A stretch of DNA of 57,977 nt from Alistipes sp. (GTDB taxonomy: Bacteria; Bacteroidota; Bacteroidia; Bacteroidales; Rikenellaceae), in assembly GCA_017504265.1 (NCBI GenBank), contig JAFVRN010000009.1:1-57977 (forward strand), given 5' to 3'. The position numbers and the translations under genes are program-made. A model generated the notes under the pieces. The model searched no databases. It worked only from the letters and a program-made list of their open reading frames with translations, and had not been told where the DNA came from. This document shows positions 51,554-57,977 of this stretch, piece by piece (the first letter of the stretch is position 1; each line of letters starts with the position of its first letter).

Positions 51554-52488
51554 AAGTGTCTGAATCCCTCCAACTCTATATCGGTAGGTTCTCCATCTTT
51601 GAACCATCGTAGGTCGCAGCCGGCGGTTATGCGACCTATGGCTGTCAGCGAGGTCCCCGTAGCCTCGTACAGTGCCGAGGCAAGTCTATCGAAAGAGCCA
51701 TCTGCTATGGTGAGCAGTAGCTCGTAGTCCTCGCCACCGCTGAGGGCATAACGCAGGTCATAGTCTGTGGGAATAGTGCCTATCTCTATCTCGGCACCTA
51801 CGCCCGATTGCTCCATGATATGTCGTATGTCGGAGGCTATGCCATCCGATATATCCATCATTGCGTGTACCTCGCTTTGTGCTCCAAGCCAAGCACCCTC
51901 TGTGGTACGCGCCTGTGCCCGTTTATGGGCTTTGGCCGCTACGCTGTCGAGCTCTCCGAACATAATGTCTACAAGGCCTTTTGACGATATACCGAGTTTG
52001 CCCGTAACACATATAATATCGCCTATGCGTGCTGCCGAGCGACGCTTGATGTTGCTCTTTGGTGCGCGTCCTATGGCCGTTACGTTTATCGTGATATGCT
52101 CCTTGGCGGCTGTGGTATCGCCACCGACAAGTGCCACACCTTCGCGCTCCGAGGCCTTGTGGTATCCGCGCATAAAGCCCTCTGCCCACTCACCCTGCGC
52201 ACTTTGTGGCAGAGCTATGCTTAGGAGTGTCGCCACAGGACGTGCCCCCATGGCGGCTATATCGCTGATATTTACCATAAGGCTCTTCTCGCCAACCTCC
52301 TCGGCCGAGGAGGCAAAACGCAGGAAGTGTACATCCTCGACAAGCATATCTGCCGATAATACCATTACCTCTTCGTTGCCGCACTCCACTACGGTGCAGT
52401 CGTCGCCTATGGCCTCGAAACCATTGTGCGGTATCGAGGCAAACATCGTGGCTATATCGCCTATAAAGCCAAATTCTCCTTTTTTCAT
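51550..52488 (-). CDS. thiL: thiamine-monophosphate kinase
   Basis: This 312-residue enzyme phosphorylates thiamine phosphate to thiamine pyrophosphate. ATP/Mg motifs: GEFGFIGDIATMF, IGDDCTVVE, LSADMLVEDVHFLR, VNISDIAAMGARPVATLLSIALP, LVGGDTTAAKEHITINVTAIG, MDISDGIASDIRHI, and SGGEDYELLLTI. It is monocistronic, with a TATCTTTG box 21 nt before the ATG. Confidence 0.94.
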   Translation of the reverse strand: MKKGEFGFIGDIATMFASIPHNGFEAIGDDCTVVECGNEEVMVLSADMLVEDVHFLRFASSAEEVGEKSLMVNISDIAAMGARPVATLLSIALPQSAQGEWAEGFMRGYHKASEREGVALVGGDTTAAKEHITINVTAIGRAPKSNIKRRSAARIGDIICVTGKLGISSKGLVDIMFGELDSVAAKAHKRAQARTTEGAWLGAQSEVHAMMDISDGIASDIRHIMEQSGVGAEIEIGTIPTDYDLRYALSGGEDYELLLTIADGSFDRLASALYEATGTSLTAIGRITAGCDLRWFKDGEPTDIELEGFRHF

Positions 52489-52508
52489 TCTCCAACGTGT
52501 TATCTATG

Positions 52509-52516
52509 CAAAGATA
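52509..52516 (-). promoter_or_regulatory. promoter -7 box of thiL
   Basis: The minus strand reads TATCTTTG, 20 nt before the thiL ATG. No TPP riboswitch could be recognised. Confidence 0.65.
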
Positions 52517-52561
52517 CGAAAAAGTGACAAGAAACCAACACTCGATTGGATGATATTAAAA

Positions 52562-52622
52562 AATTAGGGAGGTTAAGGATGTAGTATATTGAACTCACTA
52601 CACTTCTTAATCTCCCTAATTT
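52562..52622 (-). terminator. intrinsic terminator of the Ig-repeat lipoprotein gene
   Basis: A long stem (AATTAGGGAG / CTCCCTAATT, continuing through TTAAG and GTAGT pairings) is followed on the minus strand by a run of six T. It lies 20 nt after the stop codon at 52641. Confidence 0.85.
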
Positions 52623-52640
52623 CACTAATCTCAATATCTA

Positions 52641-55028
52641 CTATTTAATCTTGAACTTGTATATAGCTCGAACATCGTATTGCATCGACTTCTCGATATT
52701 AAGACATACGCCCTTGCCGTCAGAGAAGCATACTACCTCGGCAATAGAATCACTCACCTCATTTGATGTCCAATAGAATGTCTCCTGAATGGCAGTACCT
52801 CCATTGTCTGTGAGAGCCTTGTTAAACTTCTCTACATCAGGATTGTTTTTGAATACGTGTTTGTTGCCACTTACAGCGTCCCAAAGCATATGTAATTCAT
52901 TTGAGGCTGGGAGATACCATCCCTCGCCATGATCCTCACACCACTTTGCTGCGGGATACTTCTCCAAGGTTGAATCAACATACTTTATCGACATTACATT
53001 CTTAGAGCCATCTGCCGGATTGAAACAACCGCACTGTACGTTCTCCGTAGACCACTGTATGTATTTCTGATCCAAAGATACGATGTAGCAATATGTATCC
53101 TCGCCGATAACTTTTGTGCCGAAGACGATACCCTTAACGCCATTGTTGTTGTAGAAGGTGCCAACTGCATAATCACCGACAGGTGGCTCAGGCTCGGCTA
53201 CTTGTTCTGCGGTGATGGTAACCTCATTAGACTCCTTATTGTCGTATAAAGCCTTAAATGTATAGCTACCCGCAGTGGTGGTGCTAAACGTAGTGCCGTT
53301 TAGCGCGCTACCATTATTATATATGGCAGCCTGTGAGGTTACATCATCCTCGCCATACTTAACGGTAAATGTAGCAATATCGGTGCCGTCAGCCTTGATT
53401 GTGCCGGGCGATACGCTTAATACCAACTCCTTATCCTCAGCTACCTCTGTGGCGGTGATAGTAATCACGTTAGACTCAACGCCGCCCTTTTTCGCCTGGA
53501 ATGAGTATGTGCCGGCGATGGTGGTCGTAAACGTGCCATTCACCTCGCTGTTATCTGCCAAGTTGATGATTACGAGCGTATCCTCAGTTAGGATATTCTT
53601 TACCTCGGTGCTGAATGTTACAGCATCCACACCATCGGCAACAATCGTTGTCTTATCAGCCGACAGCACGATGCTTGCCTCAAGCTCTGTGGCGGTAATC
53701 TTTACCACCTCCGACTCTGCATCACCCACCTTGGCCTTGAACGAATACTCGCCGGCTGTGGTCGTAGTAAACTCGGCCGCTGCCAAAGGCTTATTATCTG
53801 CAAGGTTGATAATTTCGAAGCCCTCGCTTACAGCCTCGCCATCCACCTTAACCGTGAAGAGAGCCTTATCCTCGCCGTCGGCAACAATCGTCGTCTTATC
53901 GGCTACCAGCGTAACAACCGCTGCTGTCTCAGGCTCGGTAGCGGTAATCTTTACCACCTCCGACTCTGCATCGCCCACCTTGGCCTTGAATGAGTACTCG
54001 CCGGCTGTGGTCGTAGTAAACTCGGCCGCTGCCAAAGGCTCCTTATCTGCAAGGTTGATAATCTCGAAGCCCTCGCTTACAGCCTCGTCATCTACCTTTA
54101 CCGTAAATGTCACCTTGTCCTCGCCATCGGCAACGATAGATAGTTTGTCAGCCTCCAATACAATTGTAGGTTTATCATCCTCTACGGGCGTTGCGGTGAT
54201 GTCTACGCTGTTAGAGAACTCCTCGCCATAAACAGCAATAAAGGTATATTCGCCGGCCTCGGTAGTAGAGAATGTGTTACCCTCGATTGCATTGCCGCTC
54301 ACTCTGTTGAAGATGTGTACACCCTCGCTGACCTCCTTGCCGTCGGCAGTGACAATAAACGTAACCTTATCCTCGCCATCAGCAACAATCGTACGCTTGT
54401 CTACCTCGAGCATAACGACAGGCTTTGGCTGCTCTACATCCGTAGCTACGATTGTAATCTCATCTGATGGAAGAGGATTGTTCTCACACGTAGCCATAAA
54501 TTTATACTCGCCAGCCTCCGTGGTCGTGAAGGTATTGCCTTCGAGAGGCTCGTTGGTGATGAGGTTGATAATTGTAGAACTCTCAGTTACATCCTCCTCA
54601 TCGCAGGTCACAGTGAATGTCACCATATCCTCGCCATCGGCCTTGATCTCTGCCTTATCTGCGAAAAGCTGTGGGCCACTGAGCACCGGTGCTTCCATAA
54701 AAGCAGTTATAGTCACACTATTTGAGGTATACTTGCCATAGGTCGCCTTGAAATTGTACTCTCCCTCCTCTGTCGTGGTAAAGGTGTTGCCTTCGAGGGT
54801 TGAGTTATCTTTGAGATTGATGATAAGGCAATCCTTCGTAGCCTCCTTATTATCTACGTATACCGTGAAGGTGACACTATCTTCACCATTTGCACTAATC
54901 TCGGTCTTATTTGCTTTAAGCTCTACAACCGGATCCTTTGGCTCGGTTTTATCTCCGCTCTCATCACAGGCTGCAAAGCCGAGAAGTGACGCTGCTGCGA
55001 ATAGAAGTAAGAATTTAAGGTTTTTCAT
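52641..55028 (-). CDS. lipoprotein with seven Ig-like repeats and a C-terminal DUF1566-like domain
   Basis: This 795-residue protein has a lipobox LLGFAAC at about residue 20. From about residue 35 to 615 there are seven Big-type repeats, each opening with a version of ADKTTIVADGEDxVTFTV and closing with TTTAGEYSFKA...VKITAT. Repeats 4 and 5 are nearly identical even at the DNA level (249-nt period). The C-terminal 170 residues (GWYLPASNELHMLWDAVSG, FYWTSNE, CFSDGKGVCLN) resemble the Fibrobacter-type/DUF1566 domain with a possible sugar- or protein-binding role. It is probably a surface adhesin or binding protein. No promoter box other than the read-through after 55137 was found. Confidence 0.85.
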   Translation of the reverse strand: MKNLKFLLLFAAASLLGFAACDESGDKTEPKDPVVELKANKTEISANGEDSVTFTVYVDNKEATKDCLIINLKDNSTLEGNTFTTTEEGEYNFKATYGKYTSNSVTITAFMEAPVLSGPQLFADKAEIKADGEDMVTFTVTCDEEDVTESSTIINLITNEPLEGNTFTTTEAGEYKFMATCENNPLPSDEITIVATDVEQPKPVVMLEVDKRTIVADGEDKVTFIVTADGKEVSEGVHIFNRVSGNAIEGNTFSTTEAGEYTFIAVYGEEFSNSVDITATPVEDDKPTIVLEADKLSIVADGEDKVTFTVKVDDEAVSEGFEIINLADKEPLAAAEFTTTTAGEYSFKAKVGDAESEVVKITATEPETAAVVTLVADKTTIVADGEDKALFTVKVDGEAVSEGFEIINLADNKPLAAAEFTTTTAGEYSFKAKVGDAESEVVKITATELEASIVLSADKTTIVADGVDAVTFSTEVKNILTEDTLVIINLADNSEVNGTFTTTIAGTYSFQAKKGGVESNVITITATEVAEDKELVLSVSPGTIKADGTDIATFTVKYGEDDVTSQAAIYNNGSALNGTTFSTTTAGSYTFKALYDNKESNEVTITAEQVAEPEPPVGDYAVGTFYNNNGVKGIVFGTKVIGEDTYCYIVSLDQKYIQWSTENVQCGCFNPADGSKNVMSIKYVDSTLEKYPAAKWCEDHGEGWYLPASNELHMLWDAVSGNKHVFKNNPDVEKFNKALTDNGGTAIQETFYWTSNEVSDSIAEVVCFSDGKGVCLNIEKSMQYDVRAIYKFKIK
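53690..54110 (-). repeat. near-identical tandem Ig-repeat DNA
   Basis: Stretches around 53693-53800 and 53942-54049 match almost base for base (shared GGCGGTAATCTTTACCACC-type start apart from one base). They mark a recent 249-nt duplication inside the Ig-repeat gene. Confidence 0.75.
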
Positions 55029-55062
55029 ATCAGCTATCTGTTGTTCGGTTAATTATTAATCA

Positions 55063-55109
55063 AAGGCTGTTGTTTGCTGTCGTCTAATGTTGCAGCAAAC
55101 AACAGCCTT
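55063..55109. terminator. terminator between the two lipoprotein genes
   Basis: A perfect 17-bp stem (AAGGCTGTTGTTTGCTG / CAGCAAACAACAGCCTT) with a 13-nt loop. It lies 28 nt after the upstream stop and about 35 nt before the next start, so expression of the Ig-repeat gene may depend on read-through. Confidence 0.75.
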
Positions 55110-55136
55110 GGTGTAGTATGGCTCTAAGGATGTGGC

Positions 55137-56681
55137 TTAGAACATATCAGGCGTTACTCGCATCACCTGCTGTGCCTGAGCACCCTCTGCATTTACGGCT
55201 TCGAAGAAGAATACGTAGTCAGATGGCGTATCACCGGCATCAAACGAAAGAACGCAACCGGTATCGCTCTTAGCCTGTGTCAGAGTATCGCTGTCTACTG
55301 GATAGAGCCAGAAGAATGCACGGATAGTGTTCCAATCCTCAGGATCCCAGTATAATCCAAACTGCTCCTCGTTCCATAGATTTGCACCCTGCTTGAGTAT
55401 TGTCGTATGCTCGTTTACAAATACCTGGAACTTAACATAGTACTTAGAATCAACCTTCTCGACGATAGCATCGCTTACCTCGATGGTTGGCAATGTATCC
55501 TCGTTAGGTGCAAGAGTCTTGAACTCAACAGCCACATAGTTGTAGTCGTATACAGAGGTTGGGTCTTCTACCGAAGGATCCATGTAGAACATAGCCACAA
55601 CATACTCGTAGTTGGTCTTCAAAGGCTCGTAGTTGCTGATTTGTGCAGCACCCTTGATACCCATTACCTCATTGATAAAGGTGTTGAATGACATTGAGTT
55701 GTCATACTCCTGTCCGAGGTTGTACAAACCGTAGTATGCACGCATCACAACCTCCTGCTTTCTGTTGGCTACATACTCCTCGTAATATTTCTTCTCAAAT
55801 ACGTAGTATGTCCACAAAGCATCGTCACCCTTTGATGGGTATACATTAAGCTTGAAGCCCTGGTGTGACACCTCTATCTCCTCGCAAGTAAAGAGCGAGT
55901 CAGGATCGACTGCAGGTGCTTCAGGCGTTTTGAACTCATAGCGGAAGAGCTTAGGCTCAAGCTCACCATTGAGAACCTCCTTGTAGCTTTCGAGGTTATA
56001 TGCAATAGCAACATATTCAACCTCGGGAGAAAGGGCGCAATTCAGCGTTGTAGGGCCTTTGAACACGTGGCTGTCGACATTTGGGTTCTCGTGGATGTAC
56101 TTGATAATCTCAAGGTCGTTCTCGTAGATACCCCACTCCTTAAGCTCCAATACGGTGTGTACGCGGAAGTAGTACTGATTCTTGCCGCTGTTTGGTGTAG
56201 CCTTAGCTACGGCCGATATTGCGGTAATGTCGCTAACCTCGATAGTAATCTCAAAGCTATCGTGGTCAATGCCACCGACAAGCTCGGCTGTGCGGAACTC
56301 GTGGCGAGCAACCTTGTCTGTTGCACCATATGCAAAGGCAACTACCGTATAATCAGTCTCGTCGATAAGAGTGTCGCTTGACACGGGGCTGACACCTTTG
56401 AGTGTAGCAAAATCATAAACACCTGCAAGTACGTCGCTGATGATTGAAGCATCGTCCTTGTCGGCGATATCTGCCGATACAACAATTCCTGCATAGTAGG
56501 TAGCATCCTTGTCCGATGGAGTGACAATAATCTCGGCTGAGTTGGCCGTAACAGAACTCTCTGTAAAGGCAAAGGTAACACCGCCATTGCCATCATCCGA
56601 TGGTTCGCAGCCAATAGCAAAGATTGTAAGCAATGCTACGCTCATCATTGATAATAAATTTCTCATAGACTTCATAAACAT
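55137..56681 (-). CDS. large lipoprotein of unknown function with Fn3-like domains
   Basis: This protein of about 514 residues has a lipobox (LLTIFAIGC). Several beta-sandwich domains of about 120 residues follow, beginning VTFAFTESSVTANSAEIIVTP, with motifs such as TYYAGIVVSAD, YYFRVHTV and YTVVAFAYGA. This is a common Bacteroidales architecture for surface lipoproteins. Two in-frame starts are possible (ATG 56681 or 56675); the longer frame back to 56789 runs past the promoter box at 56760. It probably forms an operon with the downstream Ig-repeat gene. Function not recognised. Confidence 0.75.
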   Translation of the reverse strand: MFMKSMRNLLSMMSVALLTIFAIGCEPSDDGNGGVTFAFTESSVTANSAEIIVTPSDKDATYYAGIVVSADIADKDDASIISDVLAGVYDFATLKGVSPVSSDTLIDETDYTVVAFAYGATDKVARHEFRTAELVGGIDHDSFEITIEVSDITAISAVAKATPNSGKNQYYFRVHTVLELKEWGIYENDLEIIKYIHENPNVDSHVFKGPTTLNCALSPEVEYVAIAYNLESYKEVLNGELEPKLFRYEFKTPEAPAVDPDSLFTCEEIEVSHQGFKLNVYPSKGDDALWTYYVFEKKYYEEYVANRKQEVVMRAYYGLYNLGQEYDNSMSFNTFINEVMGIKGAAQISNYEPLKTNYEYVVAMFYMDPSVEDPTSVYDYNYVAVEFKTLAPNEDTLPTIEVSDAIVEKVDSKYYVKFQVFVNEHTTILKQGANLWNEEQFGLYWDPEDWNTIRAFFWLYPVDSDTLTQAKSDTGCVLSFDAGDTPSDYVFFFEAVNAEGAQAQQVMRVTPDMF

Positions 56682-56759
56682 ATAAATTAAAATTTGATTA
56701 TTTCCTAAGTTATTTCCTAAAATTTTACAATACACACTCTTTCCACCTCTTACAATGGG

Positions 56760-56767
56760 CAAATGTA
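56760..56767 (-). promoter_or_regulatory. promoter -7 box of the large lipoprotein
   Basis: The minus strand reads TACATTTG, an exact TAnnTTTG match, about 80 nt before the start. Confidence 0.6.
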
Positions 56768-56861
56768 CAAATTTATTTTCTATATACAAGTTTTTTAGTT
56801 GTAAAAATTGGAAATTAACTTTTTTTTAGTGAGCGTGCTTGCATATTCGGGGTAAAATAAG

Positions 56862-56869
56862 TACTTTTG
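56862..56869 (+). promoter_or_regulatory. promoter -7 box of argR
   Basis: TACTTTTG with a TTG 20 nt upstream, about 63 nt before the ATG. Confidence 0.65.
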
Positions 56870-56932
56870 TGTCTGTTTTAGAGCTTTATGAAAGTTCCCC
56901 CTATAATATTAAAGTGACTAAATGCGTTTATT

Positions 56933-57427
56933 ATGTCAGACAAATTTGAAGATGCTAAGACAATGAATCAAAAAACTCAGCGACTATCGCTTATACGCAA
57001 AATCATTCGCTCGGAGTTCGTGTCGTCTCAGGAGGAACTTATCAGCCACCTTGAAAAGCTCGGCGTGCAGATAACCCAATCGACCTTATCGCGCGACCTT
57101 AAATTTATGCACGTGGCAAAAGTGCCCCACAAGGAGAAGGGCTATATTTACGTGTTGCCAAACAATACCCGTAGCGACCTGCATATATCGACAAACATCA
57201 CAGATAACATCACCGACATTGCCTTCTCCGGCAATATGTGCGTCATAACCACCAAGCCCGGATATGCAAGTGCCGTATCTGTGCCCATCGATAGCAAGGG
57301 TATCAGTGAGGTGCTCGGAACAATCGCCGGCGACAATACTATCCTCCTAATCCTGCGCGAGGGTTTCGATATGGATAATCTTATGGAGCAGTTATACATG
57401 CTTTTCCCATCTATCCGACACTTATAA
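56933..57427 (+). CDS. argR: arginine repressor
   Basis: This protein has up to 164 residues. The winged-helix DNA-binding domain (RLSLIRKIIRSEFVSSQEEL, then LTQ/ITQSTLSRDLKFMHVAK) is followed by the oligomerisation/arginine-binding domain with GTIAGDNTILLILRE. ATG 56963 (MNQKTQRL) would give a family-typical 154 residues; 56933 is the longest frame. It controls arginine metabolism; the usual arg biosynthetic genes are not in the window. The stop codon forms the base of the following palindromic repeat. Confidence 0.92.
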   Translation: MSDKFEDAKTMNQKTQRLSLIRKIIRSEFVSSQEELISHLEKLGVQITQSTLSRDLKFMHVAKVPHKEKGYIYVLPNNTRSDLHISTNITDNITDIAFSGNMCVITTKPGYASAVSVPIDSKGISEVLGTIAGDNTILLILREGFDMDNLMEQLYMLFPSIRHL

Positions 57428-57552
57428 TTTTTGTGATAAGGGGTCATCTGCGACCTCTCAATCATTGCCCCGAATGGAATGTACGCCAAGTACTATCCAT
57501 CCGGGGCAATCTCTTTATCGAGGCCACAGCTAACCCCTTCTGACAAAAATTA
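57425..57552 (+). repeat. palindromic repeat, type C, copy 1
   Basis: Outer arms AATTTTTGT / ACAAAAATT, then AAGGGGT / ACCCCTT, inner stem ATTGCCCCG / CGGGGCAAT, and tip GTAC-GCCAA-GTAC. The 5' arm starts in the argR stop codon. Confidence 0.85.
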
Positions 57553-57572
57553 TGGGTATAACCGCTGATTTG

Positions 57573-57699
57573 GATTTTCGTGATAGCGGCGCATCTGTCG
57601 CACCTCAATTGTTGGCTCGAATGGAATGTACGTCAAGTACTATCCATCCGGGGTAATCTCTTAATCGAGGCCACAGCTAACCCCTTCTGACAAAAATTA
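57573..57699 (+). repeat. palindromic repeat, type C, chimeric copy 2
   Basis: The 5' half (GCGGCGCATC, GTTGGCTCG) matches copy 3. The 3' half (CGGGGTAAT, ACCCCTTCTG) matches copy 1. The two inner arms therefore do not pair with each other. Confidence 0.8.
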
Positions 57700-57719
57700 G
57701 GGTATAACCGCTGATTGGG

Positions 57720-57844
57720 ATTTTCGTGATAGCGGTGCATCTGTCGCACCTCAATCGTTGGCTCGAATGGAATGTACGCTGAGTACTATCCATCCGAGCC
57801 AACTTCTTTATCGGCGCAACATCTGCACCGCTCTGACAAAAATT
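57720..57844 (+). repeat. palindromic repeat, type C, copy 3
   Basis: Outer stem GCGGTGC / GCACCGC, inner stem GTTGGCTCG / CGAGCCAAC, tip GTAC-GCTGA-GTAC. It differs from copy 1 by compensatory changes. Confidence 0.85.
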
Positions 57845-57873
57845 GGGGTTTAACCGCTGATTATCCCGAGTGT

Positions 57874-57977
57874 TGTGGGTTCTGTGGGTTCTGTGGGTTC
57901 TGTGGGTTCTGTGGGTTCTGTGGGTTCTGTGGGTTCTGTGGGTTCTGTGGGTTCTGTGGGTTCTGTGGGTTCTGTGG
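57874..57977 (+). repeat. 9-bp tandem repeat (TGTGGGTTC), runs off the right edge
   Basis: At least 11.5 perfect copies of TGTGGGTTC. On the complementary strand all three frames are open (giving EPT, NPQ or THR-like repeats), so coding cannot be excluded. The GGG runs every 9 bp could form a G-quadruplex. Confidence 0.95.

Noticed and set aside
52489-52560. TPP riboswitch before thiL
   Set aside because: The leader is only about 20 nt long and has no THI-box sequence.
57874-57977. G-rich array as a telomere or replication origin
   Set aside because: It is internal to a sequence that continues past the window edge as far as can be seen, and no dnaA boxes or terminal features were found.

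Overview
The window looks like a chromosomal segment from a Bacteroidales bacterium, possibly Rikenellaceae/Alistipes-like; the genus is a weak guess. The evidence is about twenty copies of the Bacteroidetes sigma factor -7 motif TAnnTTTG upstream of genes, weak or absent Shine-Dalgarno sites, many signal-peptidase-II lipoproteins, and typical Bacteroidales proteins: DUF1573, DUF349, NfnAB, a 640-residue YidC, a ClpA-type unfoldase, and a MurA with Asp in place of the catalytic Cys.

Layout. 1-123: end of an IS3-type element running off the left edge. 267-620: tRNA-Val and tRNA-Asn, each with its own promoter. 716-4101: DUF1573 lipoprotein-like protein and nfnA-nfnB. 4192-8416 (minus): clpA and rpsA. 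8641-11849: small lipoprotein, alkaline phosphatase, ung, AraC regulator. 12222-15400: murA, tdk, tsaC-type gene, hotdog thioesterase. 15677-20254: GH13 outer-membrane lipoprotein and an acyl-CoA ligase. 20264-20398: an unassigned, strongly structured 135-nt element. 20539-26162: SLC13 permease-cysC-cysD-cysN-sulfotransferase, a complete PAPS-making and PAPS-using unit with no reductase. 26215-26588: RNase P RNA. 26654-29017 (minus): gpsA-pgi. 29265-38068: cell-elongation operon mreB-mreC-mreD-mrdA-rodA, then surE and a two-component system; a 0.6-kb block of palindromic repeats splits mreB from mreC. 38159-45798 (minus): lipoprotein, yidC, pyrG, DUF349 protein. 46159-49417: ackA-ptb-buk acyl-phosphate/kinase module (acetate and butyrate). 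49679-52488: aroQ, flippase, thiL (minus). 52641-56681 (minus): two large lipoproteins, one with seven Ig-like repeats. 56933-57427: argR. 57425-57977: a second block of the same palindromic repeats, then a 9-bp tandem repeat that runs off the right edge.

Most striking: (1) a family of about 128-bp imperfect palindromes, found at two loci 27 kb apart. Each locus starts exactly at the stop codon of the upstream gene. Stems carry compensatory changes, and half-units are swapped or truncated at the GTAC tip. (2) The self-contained sulfation locus, whose gene content resembles the gut-Bacteroides steroid sulfonation cluster. (3) The 135-nt multi-branched element at 20264-20398. (4) A dispersed hairpin family (GCGTG-CCAA...TTGG-CACGC) that acts as terminator and into whose loop the IS3-type element seems to have inserted.
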